From Angelakisella sp. (GTDB taxonomy: Bacteria > Bacillota > Clostridia > Oscillospirales > Ruminococcaceae): a DNA stretch of 64,000 nucleotides. Every line of letters starts with the position of its first letter. Position 1 is the first letter of the stretch. Where the stretch lies: assembly GCA_020024555.1 (NCBI GenBank), contig JAHHTQ010000001.1, positions 62,001-126,000 of the forward strand, read 5' to 3'. Below, piece after piece: positions 25,780 to 34,486 of the stretch. The notes beneath the pieces were generated by a model. It searched no databases, had not been told where the DNA came from, and worked only from the letters and a program-made list of their open reading frames with translations. Both the position numbers and the translations under genes were made by a program.

Positions 25780-26646
25780 ATGGGTAAATCAGTTATAATA
25801 ATCGGCGGTGGTCCTGCGGGAATATCAGCTTCACTTTATACTATTCGCGCAGGGATAGATACGACTGTTATCACACAAAAAAATACAGCGCTAAAAAATG
25901 CTGAGAATATACAAAATTATTATGGTTTTGTAGGCGGTATCAGTGGCGAAGAATTATTTGAAAACGGAATAGCAAGTTGTGAAAAAATAGGTGGTAAGGT
26001 AATTTACGAGGAAGTGGTCGGACTTACTTTTGACGGACAATACGTTGTTGAAACTCCTGAAAACACATATAAAGCAGACGCGCTGATTATTGCGACAGGC
26101 TCGCAACGCGCAACTCCTAAAATAAAAGGTTTTGCCGATTTTGAAGGCAAGGGAATAAGTTACTGCGCTGTTTGTGATGCGTTTTTCTATCGTGGAAAAG
26201 ATGTAGCGGTTTTGGGTAGTGGCGACTATGCTTTGCATGAAGTAAACGCTCTTAAAGATTTGGTTCCAAAGGTAGTTTTAATTACAAACGGTGTAGAGCC
26301 TACTACTACTTTCCCTGAGAATGTAGAAGTAATAACAAAGAAGGTAAAGGAAATAAAGGGCGAAAATACTGTTGGAAGTGTTGTGTTTGATGATGATACA
26401 GAGCTTAATGTATCCGGAATTTTTGTTGCAATGGGTGTTGCAGGAAGTACTGGCCTTGCAAAGAAGATAGGCGCAGTGACAGAAAACAATAAGATTGCGG
26501 TTAATGAAAAAATGGCTACTAATCTAAACGGTCTATACTCAGCGGGAGACTGTACAGGCGGTTTGTTACAAGTGTCGAAAGCTGTATACGAAGGCGCTGT
26601 TGCAGGTACTGAGGTAGTAAAATATTTAAAGACACTGGGTAAATAA
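25780..26646 (+). CDS. Thioredoxin reductase-like flavoprotein, apparently lacking the NADPH site
   Basis: 288 residues. FAD-binding GGGPAGISASLYTIRAG, the redox pair CAVC (C129 and C132) and the C-terminal FAD segment GLYSAGDCTGG are all intact. The NADPH half is atypical: the nucleotide loop reads VLGSGDYALHE, and the HRRxxxR segment that grips the 2'-phosphate is replaced by VVLITNGVEPT. Proteins of this type are known in Clostridium as ferredoxin-dependent flavin thioredoxin reductases (FFTR), which is the best explanation, though a ferredoxin partner is not visible here. Preceded by GGAGG. Confidence 0.8.
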   Translation: MGKSVIIIGGGPAGISASLYTIRAGIDTTVITQKNTALKNAENIQNYYGFVGGISGEELFENGIASCEKIGGKVIYEEVVGLTFDGQYVVETPENTYKADALIIATGSQRATPKIKGFADFEGKGISYCAVCDAFFYRGKDVAVLGSGDYALHEVNALKDLVPKVVLITNGVEPTTTFPENVEVITKKVKEIKGENTVGSVVFDDDTELNVSGIFVAMGVAGSTGLAKKIGAVTENNKIAVNEKMATNLNGLYSAGDCTGGLLQVSKAVYEGAVAGTEVVKYLKTLGK

Positions 26647-26712
26647 AATACTTGAATTTTTTTATCTAAATTAATTTATGTTATTAAATTTTTGAGGAAG
26701 GTATATTAAATA

Positions 26713-28422
26713 ATGAAGTTTATAAAAATATTTTCAGTTTTGCTTGTGGCTGGTTTGCTTTTCACAGGCTGTCAAAATACTATAAACAAAGAAAATGAAA
26801 ACAAGACAGTAATTACAATGCCGATAATGGATAGCTCAATTAATGTACAAGTAGGTACGGAACCCACAAATCTTGACCCTGCTTTTGCATTTAAAGCATC
26901 GGAATTAACATATATAAATCATCTTTTCAGCGGACTGACAACTCTTAACGAAAAAGGTGAAGCCGTTCCGTGCATTGCTGAAAGTTGGGAAGTGGAAACA
27001 GACAAAAACGGTGTTGAAACATATACTTTTAAGATAAATAAAAATGCTGTATGGAATGACGGAACAAATATAAAAGCAAGTGATTTTGTATTTAATTTCA
27101 AAAGAATACTTGATAAAAATTTGAATTCTCCTGTTGCTTATCAACTGTTTCCCATAAAAAATGCGGTTAAAGTTTATAACGGTGAATTTAAAGCAGATGA
27201 ACTTGGTGTCAGTGTTGATAAAGATGAGAATTTGGTTATTGTTTTGGAAGGAAAATGTCCCGATTTTCTACAAAGATTAACACTGCCGGCATATCTTGCA
27301 ATACAAGAAAAAAATGTATCGGAAGCTCAAACAGACTGGTCATTGGATATTACAAAACTGCAAGTCAGCGGTAAGTATAAAGTAAGTGATTGGAAAAAAG
27401 GACAAAATATATCTTTTGAAAAAAATGATAAGTATGTTTTGGCTGATGAAGTTATAAATCCTTCTGTTAATTTTATTTTTAAATATTCAGATGAAGAAGT
27501 CAAAGAGGCGTTTATACAAAATAAGGTATTATTCACGACAGAGTTACCTTTAAAATATTTTGACAGTATTGATAACACTTCTTTAAATCCAAATATGGTG
27601 TCGCCTATAACAGCTACGCAAATACTTGAATTTAATATGAACAGTGAAATCACAAAGGACAAAAGTTTGCGTAAGGCGCTGTCAGTTTCAATAGACAGAA
27701 ACAGTGTAGTTGAACAAATGAAGAATGGATATATTCCTGCAACAAGTTTGCTACAAAAGTCATTCTTATTTAATGGCGAAAGCTTTGCAGAAGATTTGGT
27801 AGCTTTAACAAAGAATAAAGATAAGGCAGAAGAATTATTGTCCGGAAAAAGCTATACAGTTAAGTTTTTGACAGACGATAATACGGCGCATATCAGATTT
27901 GCTGAAATAGTAAGCAAAATGTGGGAAGAAATAGGAGTGAAAACAGAAATAGTGTCTTTGCCGTTAAATGAATATAATAAAGAACGTGAAGAAGGCAATT
28001 TTGATGTAATAATGACAACTATATTTAATGACACAGCTTATGTTGACAATTATTTTGTCAATTTCCTTAATAACAGTGAAAACAACTTTATAGGTTTTAA
28101 AAATAAGGACTACGATAAAGCCATTGTTAAAAGCTATGGAATGGAATACGTAGATACATTCGGTGATGATGATAAAGACAAGGCAGAGACAAAAGACGAC
28201 AAAAAAGATGATAATGGCGCAGATAAAGAAGCGAAAACAGATATCACAAACAAGGAACTGTTCTCGTTTGCCCATAAACTGATTGTAGAAGAAGAAACAG
28301 CCATTACACCTATATTCCATTTAACAATAAATTATGCTGTAAACAAAAACCTGACAGGCTATACAATAAATAATCTGGGAGCAATAGATTTTAGCAAAGC
28401 AATATATGTGCCAATTCAGTAA
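26713..28422 (+). CDS. Oligopeptide-type ABC transporter substrate-binding lipoprotein (SBP family 5)
   Basis: 569 residues. Lipoprotein signal with lipobox LLFTGC (Cys at about 20), then the family-5 pattern: GTEPTNLDPAFAFKASELTY, LTTLNEKGEAVPCIAESWEV, the YTFKINKNAVWNDGTNIKAS segment and LRKALSVSIDRNSVVEQM. It would bind peptides or related ligands outside the membrane. No oppB/C/D/F gene is adjacent, so its permease is elsewhere or it works alone as a sensor or chaperone. A Lys/Asp-rich insert of about 28 residues (DNA near 28155-28245) interrupts the C-terminal lobe. Ends at a strong terminator. Confidence 0.88.
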   Translation: MKFIKIFSVLLVAGLLFTGCQNTINKENENKTVITMPIMDSSINVQVGTEPTNLDPAFAFKASELTYINHLFSGLTTLNEKGEAVPCIAESWEVETDKNGVETYTFKINKNAVWNDGTNIKASDFVFNFKRILDKNLNSPVAYQLFPIKNAVKVYNGEFKADELGVSVDKDENLVIVLEGKCPDFLQRLTLPAYLAIQEKNVSEAQTDWSLDITKLQVSGKYKVSDWKKGQNISFEKNDKYVLADEVINPSVNFIFKYSDEEVKEAFIQNKVLFTTELPLKYFDSIDNTSLNPNMVSPITATQILEFNMNSEITKDKSLRKALSVSIDRNSVVEQMKNGYIPATSLLQKSFLFNGESFAEDLVALTKNKDKAEELLSGKSYTVKFLTDDNTAHIRFAEIVSKMWEEIGVKTEIVSLPLNEYNKEREEGNFDVIMTTIFNDTAYVDNYFVNFLNNSENNFIGFKNKDYDKAIVKSYGMEYVDTFGDDDKDKAETKDDKKDDNGADKEAKTDITNKELFSFAHKLIVEEETAITPIFHLTINYAVNKNLTGYTINNLGAIDFSKAIYVPIQ

Positions 28423-28438
28423 AACCGTATAACAAATA

Positions 28439-28484
28439 ACAGAGTTTAGTATATATGAAAACTCCACATATACTAAAACTCTGT
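28439..28484. terminator. Bidirectional terminator between convergent genes
   Basis: Stem ACAGAGTTT-AGTATATATG / CATATACTAAAACTCTGT, more than 15 pairs with a bulge, lying between the plus-strand lipoprotein gene and the minus-strand Cys-rich gene. T-rich sequence follows on the plus strand (TTGTTGTTT). Confidence 0.75.
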
Positions 28485-28508
28485 TTGTTGTTTATAGATT
28501 TATATTAC

Positions 28509-28958
28509 TTATAGATTATAACATTGATTGTTGTTTTGATAAGAATCTTTATTACTTTGTTCTTTTTTATCCGAATAGCAATTACAGTAAGGCGGATTAT
28601 TCAAAGTATATTTTTTACCTGTTAAAAATGTAGCGCGTAAAATGTATTTCATATTTCCGCATGAACAATTTCCTTTTACACATATCAAGTAGCAATTTGC
28701 AAATACTGTTTGTACAGTGTTGCATGCTCCTTGGTCTGTAAATTCCAATGTAAAGCATTGGTTTCTACATCTATTCATTTGACATGGGTTGAAATTTTTG
28801 AGTACTATATTTACATTGTCACAAGCTGTAAAGTCCACATCATATTCTGTTGGAACAAAATTCAAACAACAGTTATTTCCTGTTATTACTTTACATATTT
28901 GTGAGTTGGTTAATACATTTTTTATTTCACATTTTGTTAATTTTCTGCAATTAAACAT
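28509..28958 (-). CDS. Cysteine-rich protein of unknown function
   Basis: 149 residues with 17 cysteines spread along the chain, including CC, C-x3-C, C-x-C and C-x4-C spacings (for example NPCQMNRCRNQC, CVKGNCSCGN and PPYCNCYS). There is no signal peptide or membrane segment. The rest is Asn/Thr/Val-rich with beta-strand character and an Asn/Gln-rich tail. No known metal motif fits. Cys-rich, Asn-rich proteins without a signal occur in spore coats, so a coat role is a guess. The ATG has AAGGAG 11 bases upstream, and an AT-rich promoter region precedes it. It stands alone between two terminated genes. Confidence 0.7.
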   Translation of the reverse strand: MFNCRKLTKCEIKNVLTNSQICKVITGNNCCLNFVPTEYDVDFTACDNVNIVLKNFNPCQMNRCRNQCFTLEFTDQGACNTVQTVFANCYLICVKGNCSCGNMKYILRATFLTGKKYTLNNPPYCNCYSDKKEQSNKDSYQNNNQCYNL

Positions 28959-29092
28959 AGATGTATCGACTCCTTTACCGATTAATTTTTACGTCTTACT
29001 TTATAATATGTTAAGTAAAAAAAAATGTTACTTTTATAAGTAAACGAAAGCCTTAAATACTGAAAATCATATAGTTACTTTATGATTTTGTA

Positions 29093-29121
29093 TTGACATA
29101 ATGCGTGATTATTGATATATT
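29093..29121 (+). promoter_or_regulatory. Consensus sigma-A promoter for pyk
   Basis: TTGACA at 29093-29098, 17-base spacer, TATATT at 29116-29121. It leaves a leader of about 110 bases before pyk. A second TATAAT-like box lies near 29157, so there may be two starts. Confidence 0.7.
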
Positions 29122-29236
29122 AATAAGGATTATAACTATATTTTTGTAGTTTTGATTATAATAAAGATATATTGGTGATAAAATAATTTTTTTAAGAGAT
29201 ATTAGAGATTTTATAATAAGAAAGGATTTGTAAATT

Positions 29237-30673
29237 ATGCGTAAAACTAAAATTGTTTGTACAATAGGTCCTGCCACACGTAGTGAAGAAACCATTAAAG
29301 AGCTTATTAAATCAGGAATGAACGTTGCGAGACTTAATTTTTCACATGGTTCACATGAATATCATAAGGGAACTATTGATTTGTTAAAAAAAGTAAGAAA
29401 AGAAATGGATTGTCCTCTCGCTATTTTGCTTGATACAAAAGGTCCTGAAATCAGAACAAAAACACTTAAAGAACAAAAGGTTGTTTTGGTAAAAGGAAAT
29501 AAGTTTACATTGACTACAAACGAAGTAGACGGCGATGAAAATATGGTTTCAATAACATACAAAACATTGCCTCAACAACTGGAAATAGGTACGAATGTGC
29601 TTATAGATGACGGAAAGATAAAACTGGTGGTTGAGGAACTTACTGAGACAGATATAACTTGTACGATAATACGCGGTGGCGAATTGGGTGAAAAGAAAGG
29701 AATTAATATTCCCGGTGTAAAACTTGATATGCCATACTTAAATGAAAACGACAAAGCAGATATTTTGTTTGGTATTGAAAATGATGTGGACTTTGTGGCA
29801 GCATCTTTTGTAAGAAGTAAAAACGATGTTATAGATATGCGTAAATTTATAAATTACAATTCAGGCCACGAGATAAAAATTATATCAAAGATAGAAAATA
29901 TGGAAGGCGTAGATAATTTTGATGAAATTCTGCGTAATTCTGACGGTATAATGATTGCGCGTGGAGATATGGGCGTTGAAGTTGAATATGAAAGACTACC
30001 CGGACTACAAAAGAGATTTATCAAAAAATGTTATCAATCAGGTAAAATGGTTATAACAGCTACCCAAATGCTTGAATCTATGATAAAAAATCCTACACCG
30101 ACACGCGCCGAGATTACTGACGTTGCAAATGCTGTATTTGATGGCACATCTGCCGTAATGCTTTCCGGTGAAACAGCAATGGGTGACTATCCCATTAAAG
30201 CTGTTAAAGTTATGGCAAAGATTGCCGAGCAAGCAGAAGAAGATGCCTTTGATATGCAAGTATACGATGATATTAAATATGAAATGGACGCAAATGACTA
30301 TACAAATGCTGTTTGTGACGCCGCAAGTACAATGGCAAAAGATATTCATGCAAAAGCTATAATCGCTCCTACTATGGGTGGTAATACTGTTCGTAATATG
30401 TCAAAATTCCGTCCGTATCAACCGATAGTTGCTTCAACACCAAAAGAGAAAACATTTAATCAGTTAGCTCTGTCGTGGGGTGTATATCCTGTAATGTCAC
30501 GTTTCCAAACAACGTCAGATGAGCTGTTTTTGCACGCAATAGACTGCGCAAAGATGATTGATATTGTAGAAGATGGTGATTTGGTTGTTATAGCGGCTGC
30601 TATGCCACTTGAACTTCAATCCAAAACAAATATTTTGAAGGTCGAAGTAGTTGGAAACCGCAGCAAGATTTGA
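29237..30673 (+). CDS. pyk: Pyruvate kinase
   Basis: 478 residues, the glycolytic enzyme turning PEP and ADP into pyruvate and ATP. Seen: RKTKIVCTIGPATRSEETIK, MNVARLNFSHGSHEYH, LLDTKGPEIRT, the catalytic lysine in IISKIENMEGVDNFDEI and the signature MIARGDMGVEVEYE, then TATQMLESM. The C-terminal regulatory domain is present; the extra PEP-utiliser-like domain of Bacillus enzymes is absent, as in many Clostridia. Ribosome binding site AAGAAAGGAT. Confidence 0.97.
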   Translation: MRKTKIVCTIGPATRSEETIKELIKSGMNVARLNFSHGSHEYHKGTIDLLKKVRKEMDCPLAILLDTKGPEIRTKTLKEQKVVLVKGNKFTLTTNEVDGDENMVSITYKTLPQQLEIGTNVLIDDGKIKLVVEELTETDITCTIIRGGELGEKKGINIPGVKLDMPYLNENDKADILFGIENDVDFVAASFVRSKNDVIDMRKFINYNSGHEIKIISKIENMEGVDNFDEILRNSDGIMIARGDMGVEVEYERLPGLQKRFIKKCYQSGKMVITATQMLESMIKNPTPTRAEITDVANAVFDGTSAVMLSGETAMGDYPIKAVKVMAKIAEQAEEDAFDMQVYDDIKYEMDANDYTNAVCDAASTMAKDIHAKAIIAPTMGGNTVRNMSKFRPYQPIVASTPKEKTFNQLALSWGVYPVMSRFQTTSDELFLHAIDCAKMIDIVEDGDLVVIAAAMPLELQSKTNILKVEVVGNRSKI

Positions 30674-30735
30674 TTTTTATAATATAATTAAGTTATAATT
30701 ATATAAATGAGTTTTTTTAAGGAGGACATAAGAAC

Positions 30736-31620
30736 TTGGAACAAAACTATATACTTTCAACAGATAATTCCTGCGATTTTGAATCGGATTATTACAGCAA
30801 AAACAATTTGCCATGTGTTTGCCTTACTTATGTTGTTGATGATGTTACTTATGGAAGTAACGGTAATGAACTTTCACCAAAAGAATTTTATAATAAAGTC
30901 CGCGAAGGCGCTATGCCAATAACACAACAGGCAAACCCCGAAACTATGAAAGATTTCTTTGAGCCATATTTAAAAGATGGTAAAGACATTCTTCATATAG
31001 CTTTCAGTTCCGGTTTGAGCGGCACATATCAAAGTGTTTGTATTGCAGCTGATGAGATGATGGAAAAGTATCCTGAAAGAAAAATAATTGTCATAGACGG
31101 ATTATGTGCTTCTGCCGGTCAAGGTCTGCTTTTAACAGAAAGTCTTGACAGATATAATAAAGGTATGTCAATGCAAGAGCTTGCAAACTGGGTTGAAGAA
31201 AACAAGCTAAAAATTGTTCATGATGTTGTTGCGCACGATTTGTTTCATCTACAACGTGGCGGACGTGTCAGCAAAGCGGCAGCTATTGTTGGCACAGCGC
31301 TTGGAATTAAGCCTATGATTTATTTGAATGATGAAGGTAAATTAATTCCGTACGCAAAGGTTCGTGGCAAGAAAACCGCATTTAAACAAATGGCTGACAG
31401 ACTTGCAAAAAATATTGATTTTGAGAAATCAACAAATATTTATATTTGCCATAGTGACGCAGAAGATGAAGCAAAAGAACTTGCGGAGATGGTAAAAGAA
31501 AAGACAGGTAAAGCAGTGACGAAGATTGTATATATAGGGTCTGTTATTGGTTCTCATACAGGTTGTGGAACAGTTGCTGTTTTCTATTTTTCAAAAAACA
31601 GAGATGTACCGAATATGTAA
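30736..31620 (+). CDS. DegV family fatty-acid-binding protein
   Basis: 294 residues of DegV/FakB fold, with the N-terminal STDNSCDF segment, ITQQANPETMKDFFEPYLKD, the fatty-acid site SSGLSGTYQSVCIAADEM, DGLCASAGQGLLLTES and LQRGGRVSKAAAIVGTALGI. In FakAB systems such a protein presents exogenous or recycled fatty acids to the kinase FakA; no fakA is visible here. The start is TTG at 30736 behind a full AAGGAGGA. A terminator ends the transcript. Confidence 0.92.
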   Translation: MEQNYILSTDNSCDFESDYYSKNNLPCVCLTYVVDDVTYGSNGNELSPKEFYNKVREGAMPITQQANPETMKDFFEPYLKDGKDILHIAFSSGLSGTYQSVCIAADEMMEKYPERKIIVIDGLCASAGQGLLLTESLDRYNKGMSMQELANWVEENKLKIVHDVVAHDLFHLQRGGRVSKAAAIVGTALGIKPMIYLNDEGKLIPYAKVRGKKTAFKQMADRLAKNIDFEKSTNIYICHSDAEDEAKELAEMVKEKTGKAVTKIVYIGSVIGSHTGCGTVAVFYFSKNRDVPNM

Positions 31621-31636
31621 GTTTAATAATCAATTA

Positions 31637-31667
31637 ATAGGTCTTTTTTAAAAAAGACCTATTTTTA
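31637..31667 (+). terminator. Intrinsic terminator before cobS
   Basis: AATAGGTCTTTTTT / AAAAAAGACCTATT, a nearly loopless perfect dyad followed by TTTTT. Separates degV from the cob operon. Confidence 0.85.
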
Positions 31668-31692
31668 ATATATAATAAAAGGAGAATTATTT

Positions 31693-32472
31693 TTGAAGTC
31701 TGTTAAAAATTCTTTATTTTGTGCCTTTGCTATGTATTCACGCATACCCACGCCAAAAGTTGATTGGCAAAAAGACAATATGAAATATTCTATGTGTTTT
31801 TTTCCTCTGATAGGTACGGTTTTGGGGCTGTTAAATTATTTTTGGTACAATATTTGTAATATTTTTGAGTATAATAATATGATTTTTTCGGCAGGGTTTA
31901 TTGCTATTTCCCTTTTGGTAACAGGGGGAATACATCTTGATGGATTTTGTGATGTGCAAGATGCGCTTGCTTCGTGGGGAGATAAAGAAAAAAAACTGAC
32001 AATTTTAAAAGACAGTAATTGCGGGGCTTTTGCAATTATAAATACTTGTGTATATTTTCTTTTATATTTTGCCGTTATGACAGGACTTGAAAACAACGAG
32101 ATTATTATAGTATGCCTTTCTTTTACTATTTCAAGAATAATGAGCGCCTTTTCTGTGATTTTATTCAAAAATGCGAAAAATGATGGGTATTTGCATACAT
32201 TTAATAAGGCGTCTGACAGACGAACTGTATTAATTGTTTTATCAATATTTATAAGCATAATATTTTTGCTTTTATTGGATTATAGTTTAAAGTATTTTAT
32301 AATTATTTTGGTAACAACTGCTCTTATATTTATTTATTACAGATATAAATCGTATAAATATTTTGGTGGAATAACAGGAGACCTTGCTGGCTGGTTTTTA
32401 TGTCTATACGAACTTTTTGTTCCGCTTGGTTTATTATTATGCAAAGGGGTTATGATACAATGGAACTTGTAA
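31693..32472 (+). CDS. cobS: Adenosylcobinamide-GDP ribazoletransferase
   Basis: 259-residue polytopic membrane enzyme joining adenosylcobinamide-GDP with alpha-ribazole in the last steps of cobalamin synthesis. The N-terminal FAMYSRIPTPKVDW, FFPLIGTVLGLLNYFWY and the acidic TGGIHLDGFCDVQDALASW motif (Mg site) are characteristic, followed by ILKDSNCGAFAI. The C-terminal GGITGDLAGW block is also conserved. Start is TTG at 31693 after AAAAGGAGAA. It heads cobS-cobU-cobC-cbiB, overlapping cobU by 13 bases. Confidence 0.94.
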   Translation: MKSVKNSLFCAFAMYSRIPTPKVDWQKDNMKYSMCFFPLIGTVLGLLNYFWYNICNIFEYNNMIFSAGFIAISLLVTGGIHLDGFCDVQDALASWGDKEKKLTILKDSNCGAFAIINTCVYFLLYFAVMTGLENNEIIIVCLSFTISRIMSAFSVILFKNAKNDGYLHTFNKASDRRTVLIVLSIFISIIFLLLLDYSLKYFIIILVTTALIFIYYRYKSYKYFGGITGDLAGWFLCLYELFVPLGLLLCKGVMIQWNL

Positions 32473-32831
32473 TAGGAGGAGCGTATCAGGGTAAAACAGA
32501 TTATATACTTAATTTATATAATTTATCTCTTGATGATGTAGCTGACGGGTACTTATCAGACAATAAGAAAGTGATAATCGGCTTAGAAAGAATAATATAT
32601 ACGATGCTCAAAGAAAATAATAATCCCATTGATGAAATAGAAAAGTTTTTGTTAAATAATGATGATAAAATAATAATCTGTACGGAGATAGGCGGAGGGC
32701 TTGTTCCTATTGACAAATTTGACAGAGATTATAGAGATATGGTTGGCAAGGTAACTTCGATTATTGCCAAAAAGTCCAACAAAATACATCGCGTATGGTG
32801 TGGAATAGGGGAGATAATAAAAGATGTGTAA
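32460..32831 (+). CDS. cobU: Adenosylcobinamide kinase/guanylyltransferase, compact form
   Basis: 123 residues from ATG 32460. P-loop VIGGAYQGKTDY and the CTEIGGGLVPIDKFDRDYRD block are those of CobU, which phosphorylates and guanylylates adenosylcobinamide. Usual CobU is about 170-185 residues; the middle part carrying the guanylate-accepting histidine (normally HRxxRP) is missing, so the transferase step is doubtful. In-frame codons upstream reach back into cobS, but AAGGGG near 32443 and the family-like N-terminus favour 32460. Overlaps cobC by 8 bases. Confidence 0.82.
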   Translation: MELVIGGAYQGKTDYILNLYNLSLDDVADGYLSDNKKVIIGLERIIYTMLKENNNPIDEIEKFLLNNDDKIIICTEIGGGLVPIDKFDRDYRDMVGKVTSIIAKKSNKIHRVWCGIGEIIKDV

Positions 32832-33390
32832 TTTTGTCTTTATCAGACATGGCAAAACCTATGGAAACGCCTTACGCAGATATATAGGCGTAACTGATGA
32901 AGTACTGCTTGATGAAGCAATATTTGAATTAAAAAAACATATATATCCCAATATAGATATATTAATAACGTCACCTTTAAAGAGATGTATTCAAACTTGC
33001 GAAATAATATATCCCAATATGCGCTATACAGTAGAACAAGACCTAAAAGAATGTAATTTCGGTGATTATGAAAACAAAAGTCATAATGATTTAAAAGATA
33101 CGGAGTCATATAATGAGTTTTTGTATATGGGTGAAAACGCTGTATATCCAAATGGCGAAAGTTTAAAACAATTTAAAGAAAGATGTGTAAAGACTTTTAA
33201 TAAGTATATAAATTTGTATAAGAAAAGTAATAAGACAGTTGGTTTCATAATTCATGGTGGGGTTATTATGTCAATTCTTCATTATTATTTTAGTGGCGAT
33301 TTTTATGACTATAATTTAAATAATGGAGAATATTACACTTTTTCTGTAAGTGATGATGAAAAATTTTATGATTTAAAAATAGGTGAGTAG
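32824..33390 (+). CDS. cobC: Histidine phosphatase family protein, probable alpha-ribazole phosphatase
   Basis: 188-residue phosphoglycerate-mutase-like enzyme. Phosphohistidine motif FIRHGKTYGNALRRYIG, the second arginine in TSPLKRCIQT, acid in DLKECNFGDYE and the distal IIHGGV are all in place. The same fold serves many phosphatases, but position between cobU and cbiB points to removal of the 5'-phosphate from alpha-ribazole or adenosylcobalamin phosphate. Overlaps cobU by 8 bases, indicating coupling. Confidence 0.83.
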   Translation: MCNFVFIRHGKTYGNALRRYIGVTDEVLLDEAIFELKKHIYPNIDILITSPLKRCIQTCEIIYPNMRYTVEQDLKECNFGDYENKSHNDLKDTESYNEFLYMGENAVYPNGESLKQFKERCVKTFNKYINLYKKSNKTVGFIIHGGVIMSILHYYFSGDFYDYNLNNGEYYTFSVSDDEKFYDLKIGE

Positions 33391-33391
33391 T

Positions 33392-34369
33392 ATGGCAATT
33401 ACAGTTTTATCTTGTGTGTTGGGTTTTATTTTGGATTTGATTATCGGTGATCCACATTCATTGCCACATCCGGTAAGATTTATTGGCTGGTTAATAAGAA
33501 AAACCGAAATTATATATAGAAAACTTTTTTCAAAAACAAAAAAAGGCGAGTATATAGCAGGCATTTTTTTGTGGGTTACAGTTGTTATAATATCGACTAT
33601 AATACCGTTTATGATTTTGTTTGTGGCAAAAAAGATAAATATATGGTTATATATATTAATAGAAAGTATAATGTTTTGGCAAATTCTTGCTATAAAATCA
33701 CTGAAAACAGAGAGTATGTATGTTTATGATGAACTAAAAAAAGGTGATTTGGAGAAAGCAAGATATAAATTATCAATGATAGTTGGCAGAGACACAGAAA
33801 ATTTGAATGAAGAAAAGGTGTCGGCGGCAGCAGTGGAAACAGTAGCCGAAAATTTTTCCGATGGGGTAATTGCGCCTATGATGTTTACTTTTTTGTTCGG
33901 CTGTGTCGGTGGTTTTTTTGTTAAAGCCATAAATACAATGGATTCTATGGTGGGATATAAAAATGATAAATATATGTATTTTGGGAGATTTGCCGCAAGG
34001 GCAGATGATGTTATAAATTATATACCGTCAAGGATTTCCGCTCTTTTAATGATAGTTGCATCATTTTTTTGCGGATATGATTATAGAAGCGCTTATAAGA
34101 TATGGAAAAGAGATAAAAGGAAGCACGCAAGTCCAAATTCAGCGCAGACAGAGGCGGCTTGCGCAGGTGCATTGGGTTTACAGCTTGCAGGTGACACATA
34201 TTATAGGGGAATACTTTGTAAGAAAGATTTTATAGGGGACAAAAAGAAGATTACAGAATATGAAGATATAAAAAAGGTTAATAAATTGATGTATTTTTCC
34301 TCATTTATAGCTTTTATATTGTTTTTATTTGTAAGATTTGTATGTATTTATCTATATAAACATAGCTAA
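33392..34369 (+). CDS. cbiB: Adenosylcobinamide-phosphate synthase CbiB
   Basis: 325-residue polytopic membrane protein that attaches the aminopropanol arm to adenosylcobyric acid. Seen: LIIGDPHSLPHPVRFIGWLI, the SMIVGRDTENLNEEKVSAAA segment, ETVAENFSDGVIAPM and the C-terminal KHASPNSAQTEAACAGALGL. AGGTGA at 33381 favours ATG 33392; the in-frame GTG at 33383 is inside that site. Last gene of the cob operon. The corrin ring genes and cobT are absent from the window. Confidence 0.94.
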   Translation: MAITVLSCVLGFILDLIIGDPHSLPHPVRFIGWLIRKTEIIYRKLFSKTKKGEYIAGIFLWVTVVIISTIIPFMILFVAKKINIWLYILIESIMFWQILAIKSLKTESMYVYDELKKGDLEKARYKLSMIVGRDTENLNEEKVSAAAVETVAENFSDGVIAPMMFTFLFGCVGGFFVKAINTMDSMVGYKNDKYMYFGRFAARADDVINYIPSRISALLMIVASFFCGYDYRSAYKIWKRDKRKHASPNSAQTEAACAGALGLQLAGDTYYRGILCKKDFIGDKKKITEYEDIKKVNKLMYFSSFIAFILFLFVRFVCIYLYKHS

Positions 34370-34418
34370 TTAACTAAAAAAGTATCAGTAAATAATAATT
34401 TTTGTCTATTTTTGTATA

Positions 34419-34447
34419 TTGATTTTTTTTTACAAAATAATTATAAT
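34419..34447 (+). promoter_or_regulatory. Sigma-A promoter for the purine permease transcript
   Basis: TTGATT at 34419-34424, 17-base spacer, TATAAT at 34442-34447, about 40 bases before the riboswitch aptamer. Confidence 0.7.
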
Positions 34448-34486
34448 ATTAACATATAATTTACAAATAAAATATAATAACAATTT

